From Acidobacteriota bacterium (GTDB lineage: Bacteria > Acidobacteriota > Blastocatellia > Pyrinomonadales > Pyrinomonadaceae): a stretch of 64,000 nucleotides of DNA. Location of the stretch: the NCBI GenBank assembly GCA_025463135.1, contig JAOAPY010000047.1:1-64000 (forward strand). The letters are read 5' to 3'. Made by a program: the position numbers and the translations under genes. This document shows positions 48,302-57,735 of the stretch, one piece after another. Under the pieces are notes generated by a model. The model saw only the letters and a program-made list of their open reading frames with translations, was not told where the DNA came from and searched no databases. Position 1 is the stretch's first letter. Each line of letters opens with the position of its first letter.

Positions 48302-48655
48302 CTAAAGCGGAGGAACATCGACAGAATTCACAAAATCAACCAGACAGTTCAAACCATGCGAACATCTGGTTGTATTCCACGCGAGCTCACAACGTCGCTC
48401 GCTTATCAGGGCGAACTCGATCAGGTCGCCGGGAGAAGGGAATTCAGTAACGACGTCCTTGGTTTGTTCCCGAAACTTGCGTTTGACTTGTAAAGACGGA
48501 CCAAAGTTTATCAGCAAGCCGTCGTTTATGCCGGTTTTATTCAGCTCGATTCTCAAAGCATTCTCGTAAACCCTTTCGACAAAACCAGTGCCCAACGCGT
48601 TGTGAATTTTGTAAGCACAGCCGATGATTGTCCGAGATCGTTCGTTTCCATTCCA
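48302..48655 (-). pseudogene. Degraded GxxExxY-family gene
   Basis: The frame reads IIGCAYKIHNALGTGFVERV then YENALRIELNKTGI, the N-terminal signature of the GxxExxY family. It then jumps straight to NDGLLINFGPSLQVKRKF, which belongs near the family's C-terminus, so about 60-70 central residues are missing. The natural ATG (after GGAGG near 48655) is in another frame. Both defects point to a non-functional remnant. Intact members are small proteins of unknown, possibly nuclease-like function. Confidence 0.7.
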
Positions 48656-49150
48656 TCCTCCAGGCGAGCCGAGCAGAGTGAGCGAGCAAGCAGGTTGATA
48701 GAATTACGAGGGCGGGAGGCGCTTATTCTAATCGGAATTTAGGGAAGGGGAAAGCGGAAACATCGACAGGAGTCGAGAAATTGGTTCCCGCGGCTGGTCA
48801 GTTAGGTCAGATAAAACGTTAACACTAATGAAGCTCGAACTCCTGCCTATTCTGTAAATTCTGTCAACTTTTGGTTGCGCATCCGCGGGAGAGGTTGGCA
48901 GGCCGGCCGCAGAGTTCGCAGATTCAAAACAAAAGGACGCGTCCAGCCCTTCGACCAGAAACGCGTCCTGCTTGGGTTGACCGAGCCTAATTGTATTGGC
49001 CGGTTTGTGGTGTTCTGCCTATTCCGCTTCTACGTAATCTGCGCAAGCTGCGGATAACGCCCCGGCTCCCTTTCTCCGCGTCCGTTCTATTGCAGGAATT
49101 TCTTGACCGCCTCCTGCTCCTGCCGCCTGCTCCTGCCGCCTGCCTCCCGG
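48656..49150. other. Intergenic region with terminator, no gene
   Basis: It contains the terminator of the C25 protease gene (listed separately) and low-complexity purine-rich stretches near 48740-48780. I saw no coding frame with a ribosome site. Confidence 0.4.
48923..48968 (-). terminator. Rho-independent terminator of the C25 protease gene
   Basis: On the minus strand, GGACGCGT (from 48968) pairs with ACGCGTCC (to 48935) and is followed by TTTTGTTTTGAA. It lies about 180 nt beyond the stop codon at 49151. Confidence 0.7.
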
Positions 49151-52100
49151 TCACCGCAGACGCATCGCCGGGTCGCCAAACAGCATCCACGTGCGGCGCA
49201 CGTCCGTATCGTTCGTGGTTTGTTTCGCAGCCCGCGCCGCATCACCCAGTGTCGGTCCTGTGTTGGCGGTATATTTACCCAACAAACCGCGTCGGCCCAG
49301 GCGCGTTGACGCTCCCTGGCCGCCAAACAACTGCCGGTAGAACTCCTGATCGATCGTGTTCTGACCTTCAGGCCCGGTCATGCCGCTCGACGACCACACC
49401 GCCACCGCTCCTCCAGGCGTGCGCATCAACGCTTCTGACAGACTATCGTTGTACGCATTCTGGAAGTAGCCGTTCATGCACGTCATCATCACGAACAACG
49501 ACAAGCGGTTGTTGTTCGTCAGGTTCGGCGCATCATAGATCGACAGCAGCAAAGCTCCGGTCCAGGTGCCGTTACCACCGTGACCCATAAAGTTCACCAC
49601 ACTCGGTCCCTGATTCAGGCTGCTGATGATCTGATTGTGGATCGTTGTGTCATCCGCGCTGCTGCGATTGATCACCTGCTGAGGCATCGAGGCCGGCAAC
49701 AGGCTTTGCACCGCAGTGCTCGACGATTCAAAGTCATGGTCCGCCACCATCAACGCACCACGTTGTGGATCGGGCGTCGCATTCTCATAGTTAATAATCT
49801 TTGACACCATCAGGTCCGCATCGGCGCTCGTGCGCACAGGCAGCCGGCCTATAGCCAGATCCGCCATACCGTCGTTGTCAAAGTCCGCCAGCCAATCGTC
49901 ACTGGCCGTCTCCATCAGCGCCGTGTCCACCAATTTGGTCGGTACATAGTCCGTATTGCCCTGGCCCAGATAGTTCTTCGGGTCAAAGCTGGCGTCACCC
50001 GCAAACAGAACATAATGCGGTTGCCGCGTCCAGGTGCTGGTCGCCAGTTGCAGAAAGTCATGAACTGCCTGTGGCGTGTGCTGGCCATAGCTGAACTCGT
50101 CGTAAAGGTCTTCGACGTCCACTACCTTGACCACCATCCCCTGATTGCGTCGCAACTGGGCCAACGGCTCAACGTTCGTCTTAAAGTCGCGGCTGGTGAT
50201 GATCAGGTAATCAGCGCCGGCCGTTTGCGACCACCACGAAGATGGTTCGTTGCTCTTTACGATGTCCGGATGTCCACCCTGCCCATCGACAAACGCCAGC
50301 AGCGTATGCGTCTGGCGGAACGATGCGCCCTGCACCTGCATATCCGCGGCAAAGGTGCCGTCGGGCTGCGCCGATACCGCTACTGTCTGGGTGATCTCGA
50401 CCACGTTGCGCGGGTCGGTGATATCCAGCACGCGCACGTTCGCGCTGGTAAAGCCGCCGATGCGCCGCGTCTGTTCGTTGTCGATGCCCACCGACAGCAG
50501 GTTGTTGTCGGCCGCATAGGCATGCGCATAAGTCAGCCGCACCGAGTCGACCAAACTGGCATCGATACTGCCGTCCAGCGCTACGAACTGCACGGCGTTA
50601 TCGCCGTCGTGCACCAGCGCCGCCGGCACGCTGAAGGTATGGATCGGATGATCGGCGCCGGCAAAATCGACGATGCCCAGATCCGTGCCGTTGAAACTCA
50701 CGCGCACGTGATGTGATTGCAGTGAAAGACCGACGAGCGAAACTTCCAGTTCGGCGTCGCCGCCCGTGGCGTCCACATGGTTTACCGGCAACGTTTCAGA
50801 AACCGGCGTGCCCTGGACCACGTGACCAAAAATATTTCCGTCATCGCCGTTCAGGTAAGCCGAGTAATAGATCCAGCGGTCCTTGCGCTCGATCGTGTAT
50901 TGATAGTTCTGGGCGCCGGTGGGTGGCGGCAAGGGCTGCGGGTCGCGATAAACCAGGTCCTGGATGCGCGAGCCAAAGCTGTCGGGCCTGACCACCAGAT
51001 AATAAGTCTGGGCCGCTTCCGTGGTTGACTCCAGACCGTGACCATAGAACTCCAGGTAATCGCCCGCGGTGAAATGCACCTGGTCGCCCGATAGTTTGAT
51101 GGGCACTGCGCGTCCGTTTGCGTAAAGCTGCAACTGCGGCGCGTTGACGTTCGGATCCAGCCCAGCAGCCACCAACTCCGGCTGGCCAATGCGCTGCAAT
51201 CCGTTCGTACTCACCGCCAGCTTCACACCCGGCATTGCGGCGATCTGTCTCTGCGCTATCGTAGCGTCCGGATCAACCACGCGCGGGTTGCTAAAGGCGG
51301 CTTGCTGCGCCGCAAAGACCGCCGGCCAGCCGCGGAACATCGTGCCCGTGCCTGACGTGCGGTTTTGCAGTTCATTAAGCAGCGCCGATCGTTGTGGTCC
51401 ACCCTTCGGATTGGTGTAAGCGATGGACGGTGTGATTGGACCATGCAGCGTCCGCGTCCCATCCAAATCAACATCCTCCAACCAGTAAGTGACGGCCGAT
51501 TGCTGACTGCTGATTGCTGATTGCTGATTGCCTTCTGCCTTCTGCCCACTTCCTACTTCCTTCCGTCCCACGCGGTCGGTCCAGGCATAAGCCACTCCGC
51601 CATTCATCACCGTCTGTTGTCCGGTGGTCAGCGCCGAACCGGCAATCATTGAAGGAGTAATCTGCGTACGTCGGCCGTTCTGTTCGCGATAAACCACATA
51701 ACCCAGGTTGTGTGCTTCATAACCACTCTGCCACTGCAGCGTCACTTCCCCGTTATAGTTCGTCGCCGCGAACTTCATCAGCTTGACTGCTGTCGGTGCG
51801 TTTGGTTCAGCTACTGACCAGTTCGAGAAAGTGCTCACGGCACTCAACGTGGTCGCGGTATTCGTCGCATCATCAACGTCGTCGTTTCCGTTGTCAGGGA
51901 AAGTAAAACCGGAACCTGAGCCATTGGTGTCCTTAAAGATACGATAGTTGGCTTCCGTACTCGTTCCGGGGACATCGGCGTCAAGATACTTGAAGGACAC
52001 AACCGCGCTCGTTAGGCCGCTATTAGTAAGGCTCCAATATCTTGCGAGCGCCTTGCCTGTAAGGACCACGCCCGGCATTGTCGATTGGGTGGCACTAACG

Positions 52101-55100
52101 GTGAAGTCGCCCGATCCAGAGACCGATGACAGCGTCAATGGCGAGTAGCCATTCGCGGTTCCAACGTCAAACGTAAAACTGCTTGGAACGGTAGTCTTCT
52201 TAAGATTGCCGAGTACATGTCCGGACGTTCGGCTGACTGTCCCCGAGGGCCCGACAGTAAGAGTCTTTGAGTTGGTTGCAGCATCGACGTTCCCGCTCGT
52301 CAGGGTAAACGTACTGCTGACAGACACATCTCCGGTCAGCGTTACGCCGGAGGCGTTATTGATTGTTAGGTTGTTGACTGTCGCCGGCAATCCATTCCCG
52401 GTCACCTGTGCCGCGCTACCGTTGTAGGTGTAGTTGCCGCCAGTGCTGAACGTGCGAGTTCCAGCAACCTGGACATTGCCTGTGCCGCCAGTCGCAATAC
52501 CCGCTGCTGACCCAATGCCAAGCGTGCCGCCCGAGTTGAGCGTGAACGTTGCCGCGCCGGACACGGTAAACGTTCCCATGTTAAGAGTGCCGCCGCTATT
52601 AACGAGCACAAAGCTATTAACTGTGATGTTCCCACCCAGAGTGACCACGTCCGGACTATTGACCGTGATGCTGTCGTATGTGCCGGCAGCAAGCGTGGTA
52701 CTGCCACTAGACGAGAAGTTGACCGAGAATTCGTCCGCGCCGATGTCAGGCGTCGAGGTCGTACGAATACCAGGAGCATCAAAATCATCTGTAACGCCCG
52801 TGATCGAAGTTCCGGCGTTATTTACAGGCGAAGTCGCAGCGGTCGCCGGATTGATGTGGAGGTCTGTGGCCGATGTAAACAACGGATCGCCAACCTTCGC
52901 GTTCTGATCATGCGCTGGCGTTTCCGCTTTGAAGGCTGTAAGAGTGGTTACGTCTGAATACGGCACCGAAGTGCCGTTACCAAACAAAACCGTTTGCGTA
53001 TTGATGGCGTTGACAAAGTAGTCGCTGTAATCACTGCCGCCTGTGCCGAAGCTATACGTCGCTGATGGCTTAACAAAGGCATAGTGCTTAAGCGTCGAAG
53101 TGTTCGATGTTTGGTCAACGGAAATGGCATTGTTCTTAAACGTCAAATTGGTCGCGGTAGCCGAACTAATACGAACGCCGGCCTCGCTTTGGGTTGCTGT
53201 TGAGCTTGTGCCCGGATCAATGTCGCCAGTTAGCGAGATCGAGTTAAATACAACCTTATCACCATCGCCACTGGCAATACCGATACCGAGACCTTGGTCA
53301 CCGCTCGTACCGTCGGCGCGAACATTGTAAATCATATTGTTCGCGACTAGATTGTTCGTCGCCGTAATTCCCGAAGGACCTAAAACAATACCGACAGCCG
53401 AAAAGGTTTTTTCTTCAACGATGTCGTGAACCGAGTTTCTGGTTACTGTTGCACTGGTGATAGCTGTCGTTGTTGGTGTCCAGCCAAAGTCGCCTACCCC
53501 GATACCAACACGATCAGTTCCGCCTGCCGTATCCGTCGCCAGAATGCCAACGAAACGAACTTCGTTTCGCGTGATATTGATAGCATTCTGATGCTGCGCA
53601 ACGATGCCGCCTTTACTGATACGGCTGGTATCGAACGCTGTCGAACCGACAAGATTCCCGATAATCGTGTTGTTATCGTTGGCGTTGGCGACAGCCCCGC
53701 GGACATAGATTCCCCAACGAACTTTTGTAACGGCATTGTTATCAAAGGTGTTCGTATCGTTATCCGCGCCGTCGCTGGAAGTTGAAACCGTCGTACCGCT
53801 GGAAATGATTCCGAAAATATCAGTGGTCGAAGTGCTCGTATCGGCTCCGCCAATGATAGTCGCATTCTTGACCGTGTCGTTGGTTGCGCCAAGTCCAGTT
53901 CCTAAGCTGGAAAGCCAGATAACGGCGGTTCCGGTTGCGTTAGTGTTATTAATAGTCAAGCTGCGATCTGAGCCGCCCGTTGTTGAGCCGTCAATGGTCA
54001 CGTTGTCCGCGCCGTTGAGCTTAATCAACGCAGATGTCGCCGAGCCGGAAACAATTCTCGCCGCGCCCGATGGTTTTATAGTCAGCGTGAATCCCGCTGC
54101 AAACTGATTCAACGCAACAGCTCCCGTTTCACTCGTCAAATCAGAAGTGATGTTGACGGTGGTATTGCCGGTCACAGTGCCGTTGTTAATGTTGTCAAAC
54201 ACGCCGCCCGCGTTGGTCAGAGAAGTGTAGGCTTGGCCCGAACCGACGTTGACGGAGCCGTTGAAAACATCTGCTGCGTTGGTAATTGTCAAGACGGCTG
54301 TATTCGGTGTTCCGAGAGAAGCGGTAACCGCAGTCGAAAGCGCAAGATTGACGGTTTCGCTCGATTCCGGAACTCCGTCGTTGCAGATTGAAACGGTAAA
54401 GGTCTTCGATGCGGAATCGAGATCAGCCCAATTCAGCGTTCCTGAAGTGCTGATGTAGTCAACGCCCGCCGTGCAGGAAGCGCCGCCCGTAGCCGTGCCA
54501 TTGCTCGTGGCGTAATTAACTGAAGCTGCGCCATTCGAACCGCCCGTACGGGTTGCGGTGATGGTAGCCGTGACTCCGGTTTCGGTGACGCCGTAGGTCG
54601 CCGAACTGAACTGCACACTCCCGGGCGAAGTATAAAACTCATCCGCGCCGATGTCGGGATTGGTTGCGCCGTTGGGTCGTGTTTGCGCATCGATATCTGT
54701 TCCCGCCCATGTAATAGCCCCGGCAAAGAAAGAACCGGCGTTAACAGCGGGCGAACCTGTTGGTATGTGCAAATCAGTTGCCGAGAAGAATAGCGGGTCG
54801 GATGAGATCGAGTTAGCATCCTGGGTATATCCTGTTTGCCAAGCTGCTAATGTCGCTCTATCTGTGCTGCTACCAGTTCCAATGAAGCCATTGGTGGTGT
54901 TCGAAACATAAAGATCATTGTTATTGGATACAGAGCCAGTTCCACCAATAGACGTGTTGCTGGTGGAAACCCAAGTGAAGTGCTTCGATGTTGTTTGTGC
55001 CCCTGTGAAGTTTGCAAAGATATTATCCCGTACTTTGTTGACGGGCGTGGTTGACGCAATCTCAAAGCACGTACTGGATATATTGGGCGAGGCTGAACCG

Positions 55101-57508
55101 TCCAAGCGCACGCTGTTAAAATCAACATCGTATTCTTGGGAACTAGAGCCACTGGTGCCATTAACGTTAATGCCCTTGATTTGTCTTGTCGTAGAAGCCG
55201 CACCTGTGTAACCAGAGGTGATGCTATATATGAAGTTATTGTAAATTCGCGCGACGTTCGTTCCAGTTGTGTTATGAGTGGCACGAATGCCCGAAATGCC
55301 GGTAGTTGCACTGGTGCTGGAATTCCTGATGTCGTGAACCTTGTTGTTATAGACATCATTAGTTCCGATGAAGCCCTCCAGGAAAATCCCATCCGAGAGC
55401 ACACTGCTAGTGACTGTAACGTTTCTGACTTCAGCATTGAAGATTTTGACGCCGCTCTGGCTGGTTGCCCTGATACCATAAGACTGCAAGCTACCATTCC
55501 CAATGTCATTAGCTGTCGCCGCGCCGATAGTGGTAGCGCCGCCGCCGGTGATCCCGATTTCGCAATTAAGGTCAGGAAAAGCTGTTGAAGTTCCGTTGAG
55601 CAAGATTCCTTTATAAGCATTCTCAACCGTGATGTTGTAGTACTTGTTAGTTGAGTTCGCTCCACTAGCCGCAGTCGCGGCAATCGAAAGTGTTTGATTG
55701 ATACCGATCGAACCTGTGTTCGTTCGATCGAGCGTAATCTTGGAGTTCTTGATGGTATTGTTCTGCGCACCGTTGGTGGCTGAACTGTTGAAAACTAGGG
55801 CGCCATATTCGACCGTCGTATTGCCACCGGCAACGGCAACGTCAATACCGTCAAAAGTAATATAGTCGCCGCCCAGTATGCAGATTCCTGAGTCCTGTGT
55901 GCTTGCGCTACCCGGCGGTTGAATGATCGGGTTGGCGCCCGCGCCGCTCTTTTGGAATACAACCGGGGTCGCTAACGCGCCGCCCGTAATACACGTCCCG
56001 TTTTCCGGGAAAGTCGTTGCCGACGTAACGTTGAAAGTCACACCTGCCCCACCCACGCCGGCATTGACATCACTGATAGCCAAAGCAAAGGTCGGGTAAT
56101 CGCCGCCCGGACCAATCGTCTTTGTCCCAGAGACCGCCGCATTGGTAGTTACACTATTATCGAGAGGTGTGCTGCACACGCCTTCAGTACAAGCCAAAAC
56201 TCTGAAGAAATAGGTTGTGCTAGCTGTTAGTCCGGTAACAGTTATGCCGGTCGTATTGGCGCCGAAGATAGCGCCAAAAGCCTGATAGGTAGTTCCACCA
56301 TCTGTCGAAATCAAAACGTTGTAATTGATTTCGTTGGTTGCATTATCAGTCCAATTGAGCGTAACGAACGACGATCCGATGGTTGGAAAAGTCAGATTTG
56401 TTGCGGCGGCTGGAGTCGTGGCCGGCGGTGTGAAAGTAAGCTGTGTATTGGTGGCCGGAATGGTGGTCAGAGCATTCTGCGGTGTATTGCTGAAAGTCGC
56501 CGTGTTAGCGGTTTGCTGTGTCAGCAATTCGGCAGCGGTTGGCGTAGTTGAAACAGTAGAGGCGTTAAGGCCCGTACTATAGGTATATGTGGAAGTGCTG
56601 GCACTCATGGTGCCGTAGACGTACTCAATATGACCGTCGACCTCATAAAGTTTTGTTTGAAAATTAAGATCGGGACCAGCGTTACCGAAGGTTTCCAGTC
56701 CAATAAATTCGACCGTCAGTATTCTATTTGGCGACACTCCAGTGGTTAGGTATTTGATATTGCCGCTCAAAGTTCCAGCGGCCGGAACGGTTAAGTCATC
56801 CCACATCGGGGCTAAAACAAGAGGCGAAAAGTTGGTCGATACGCTCGATGAGGACAAGCCGACGTTTTCATAGTTATAGGGAGTCGACACTGTTCCACCA
56901 GTTGCAGTTGAAGATGTATTGAACGTTATGAAGCCATTCGTTGAAACGCGGAAATTTTGGTACGCACCGCCGTTGTAAAGAAATGGGAACCCGATGGGTT
57001 GGTTATTACTTAGGTTGTCATCGAGGCTGGTACCATTTCTCCAGGTCGTGACGCTCGTGCCAGTGCCTGATATTGAGCTAAAGGTGATGCCAGTCGTTCT
57101 CGTAACAGCATAGTTATTTACCGCTTGTGGATTGAATAGGCCATCCTTAAAGAGGCGCTTCAATTCGGTGGCGGCGGGGTCGAGACGTGCAAACGCAACT
57201 GGGCCGGTGTAAGGAATCTCCAAAGGGCCTTCGCCATTGGTGGCTGCGGGTTGTTGTTTCTTCGCTTCCTGGTTTTCCTGTTTCGCCCACGCCGCGCTGT
57301 CCTTCATATATGCGGTTGCGGTGAGAATAGTCGCGACGAAAGCGATTGCTATGAGAGTAACCAAGAGGCGCGCGCTGAGTTTGAAGTTGACGGGCCGAGC
57401 GGCGGCGCTTTTCCCGCGTCGTCTGATTCGCGTCAATCCATCAGGTATTGCGGTTTTGGAGGCAAAAGGTGAGGCATTGGAATGGGTACGATTCGACATG
57501 GGGCGCAT
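49151..57508 (-). CDS. Giant secreted gingipain-type (C25) cysteine peptidase
   Basis: 2785 residues, AAGGAG upstream. A positively charged N-terminus and one helix (about 45-68, LLVTLIAIAFVATILTATAY) direct export. Then an anchor-type beta domain (about 100-330), FN3 (about 365-455), two long right-handed beta-helix blocks with Calx-beta-like strands (SVNYATSNGTATGGASCTAG, SICNDGVPESSETVNLAL), an autotransporter-like repeat block, a further beta domain, and the C-terminal C25 peptidase from about 2400. His2643 (NFMGHGGNG) and Cys2677 (MMTCMNGYF) form the catalytic dyad. It is probably a surface or secreted protease with Arg/Lys-type or other specificity not readable here. Residues about 1983-2004 are encoded by heptanucleotide repeats. 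No T9SS tail is visible. Confidence 0.9.
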   Translation of the reverse strand: MRPMSNRTHSNASPFASKTAIPDGLTRIRRRGKSAAARPVNFKLSARLLVTLIAIAFVATILTATAYMKDSAAWAKQENQEAKKQQPAATNGEGPLEIPYTGPVAFARLDPAATELKRLFKDGLFNPQAVNNYAVTRTTGITFSSISGTGTSVTTWRNGTSLDDNLSNNQPIGFPFLYNGGAYQNFRVSTNGFITFNTSSTATGGTVSTPYNYENVGLSSSSVSTNFSPLVLAPMWDDLTVPAAGTLSGNIKYLTTGVSPNRILTVEFIGLETFGNAGPDLNFQTKLYEVDGHIEYVYGTMSASTSTYTYSTGLNASTVSTTPTAAELLTQQTANTATFSNTPQNALTTIPATNTQLTFTPPATTPAAATNLTFPTIGSSFVTLNWTDNATNEINYNVLISTDGGTTYQAFGAIFGANTTGITVTGLTASTTYFFRVLACTEGVCSTPLDNSVTTNAAVSGTKTIGPGGDYPTFALAISDVNAGVGGAGVTFNVTSATTFPENGTCITGGALATPVVFQKSGAGANPIIQPPGSASTQDSGICILGGDYITFDGIDVAVAGGNTTVEYGALVFNSSATNGAQNNTIKNSKITLDRTNTGSIGINQTLSIAATAASGANSTNKYYNITVENAYKGILLNGTSTAFPDLNCEIGITGGGATTIGAATANDIGNGSLQSYGIRATSQSGVKIFNAEVRNVTVTSSVLSDGIFLEGFIGTNDVYNNKVHDIRNSSTSATTGISGIRATHNTTGTNVARIYNNFIYSITSGYTGAASTTRQIKGINVNGTSGSSSQEYDVDFNSVRLDGSASPNISSTCFEIASTTPVNKVRDNIFANFTGAQTTSKHFTWVSTSNTSIGGTGSVSNNNDLYVSNTTNGFIGTGSSTDRATLAAWQTGYTQDANSISSDPLFFSATDLHIPTGSPAVNAGSFFAGAITWAGTDIDAQTRPNGATNPDIGADEFYTSPGSVQFSSATYGVTETGVTATITATRTGGSNGAASVNYATSNGTATGGASCTAGVDYISTSGTLNWADLDSASKTFTVSICNDGVPESSETVNLALSTAVTASLGTPNTAVLTITNAADVFNGSVNVGSGQAYTSLTNAGGVFDNINNGTVTGNTTVNITSDLTSETGAVALNQFAAGFTLTIKPSGAARIVSGSATSALIKLNGADNVTIDGSTTGGSDRSLTINNTNATGTAVIWLSSLGTGLGATNDTVKNATIIGGADTSTSTTDIFGIISSGTTVSTSSDGADNDTNTFDNNAVTKVRWGIYVRGAVANANDNNTIIGNLVGSTAFDTSRISKGGIVAQHQNAINITRNEVRFVGILATDTAGGTDRVGIGVGDFGWTPTTTAITSATVTRNSVHDIVEEKTFSAVGIVLGPSGITATNNLVANNMIYNVRADGTSGDQGLGIGIASGDGDKVVFNSISLTGDIDPGTSSTATQSEAGVRISSATATNLTFKNNAISVDQTSNTSTLKHYAFVKPSATYSFGTGGSDYSDYFVNAINTQTVLFGNGTSVPYSDVTTLTAFKAETPAHDQNAKVGDPLFTSATDLHINPATAATSPVNNAGTSITGVTDDFDAPGIRTTSTPDIGADEFSVNFSSSGSTTLAAGTYDSITVNSPDVVTLGGNITVNSFVLVNSGGTLNMGTFTVSGAATFTLNSGGTLGIGSAAGIATGGTGNVQVAGTRTFSTGGNYTYNGSAAQVTGNGLPATVNNLTINNASGVTLTGDVSVSSTFTLTSGNVDAATNSKTLTVGPSGTVSRTSGHVLGNLKKTTVPSSFTFDVGTANGYSPLTLSSVSGSGDFTVSATQSTMPGVVLTGKALARYWSLTNSGLTSAVVSFKYLDADVPGTSTEANYRIFKDTNGSGSGFTFPDNGNDDVDDATNTATTLSAVSTFSNWSVAEPNAPTAVKLMKFAATNYNGEVTLQWQSGYEAHNLGYVVYREQNGRRTQITPSMIAGSALTTGQQTVMNGGVAYAWTDRVGRKEVGSGQKAEGNQQSAISSQQSAVTYWLEDVDLDGTRTLHGPITPSIAYTNPKGGPQRSALLNELQNRTSGTGTMFRGWPAVFAAQQAAFSNPRVVDPDATIAQRQIAAMPGVKLAVSTNGLQRIGQPELVAAGLDPNVNAPQLQLYANGRAVPIKLSGDQVHFTAGDYLEFYGHGLESTTEAAQTYYLVVRPDSFGSRIQDLVYRDPQPLPPPTGAQNYQYTIERKDRWIYYSAYLNGDDGNIFGHVVQGTPVSETLPVNHVDATGGDAELEVSLVGLSLQSHHVRVSFNGTDLGIVDFAGADHPIHTFSVPAALVHDGDNAVQFVALDGSIDASLVDSVRLTYAHAYAADNNLLSVGIDNEQTRRIGGFTSANVRVLDITDPRNVVEITQTVAVSAQPDGTFAADMQVQGASFRQTHTLLAFVDGQGGHPDIVKSNEPSSWWSQTAGADYLIITSRDFKTNVEPLAQLRRNQGMVVKVVDVEDLYDEFSYGQHTPQAVHDFLQLATSTWTRQPHYVLFAGDASFDPKNYLGQGNTDYVPTKLVDTALMETASDDWLADFDNDGMADLAIGRLPVRTSADADLMVSKIINYENATPDPQRGALMVADHDFESSSTAVQSLLPASMPQQVINRSSADDTTIHNQIISSLNQGPSVVNFMGHGGNGTWTGALLLSIYDAPNLTNNNRLSLFVMMTCMNGYFQNAYNDSLSEALMRTPGGAVAVWSSSGMTGPEGQNTIDQEFYRQLFGGQGASTRLGRRGLLGKYTANTGPTLGDAARAAKQTTNDTDVRRTWMLFGDPAMRLR
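51498..51560. repeat. Nine heptanucleotide units inside the C25 gene
   Basis: Seven-base units in register: GATTGCT, GACTGCT, GATTGCT, GATTGCT, GATTGCC, TTCTGCC, TTCTGCC, CACTTCC, TACTTCC. 63 bp, so the reading frame is kept. It encodes the low-complexity segment QKAEGNQQSAISSQQSAV. Confidence 0.9.
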
Positions 57509-57574
57509 ATCAAAAACTCCTTAGGGCTATTGGGCAAACGCGTCGGCCAAATTGGGAGCCGCCGCGGAAAATCG

Positions 57575-57630
57575 AAATCAGAAAACAGAAGTCAGAAGTC
57601 AGAAGTGAGAGACCAGAAATCAGAGATCAG
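57575..57630. repeat. Eight heptanucleotide units upstream of the C25 gene
   Basis: Units: AAATCAG, AAAACAG, AAGTCAG, AAGTCAG, AAGTGAG, AGACCAG, AAATCAG, AGATCAG. Intergenic, between the C25 start and the stop of the nucleotidyltransferase. Confidence 0.9.
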
Positions 57631-57639
57631 AAGTTGGTG

Positions 57640-57735
57640 TCACGTCGCTAAAGCGACGGACCAAAATCCTTTGCTGTCCTGGACTCCCTGCCTTGAATCA
57701 CAGGGCTAAACTCAACTGCCGCTACGCGGCGAAAA
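57640..57735. repeat. Palindromic repeat overlapping the 3' end of the nucleotidyltransferase gene
   Basis: CGTCGCTAAAGCGACG (57646-57661), then CACAGGGCTAAACTC and GCCGCTACGCGGCGAAAACC. A partial copy of the second unit (GCGGCGGCAAAGCCGCGAAAACC) is at about 60175. The gene's last 25 or so codons and its stop lie inside this repeat. Confidence 0.65.
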
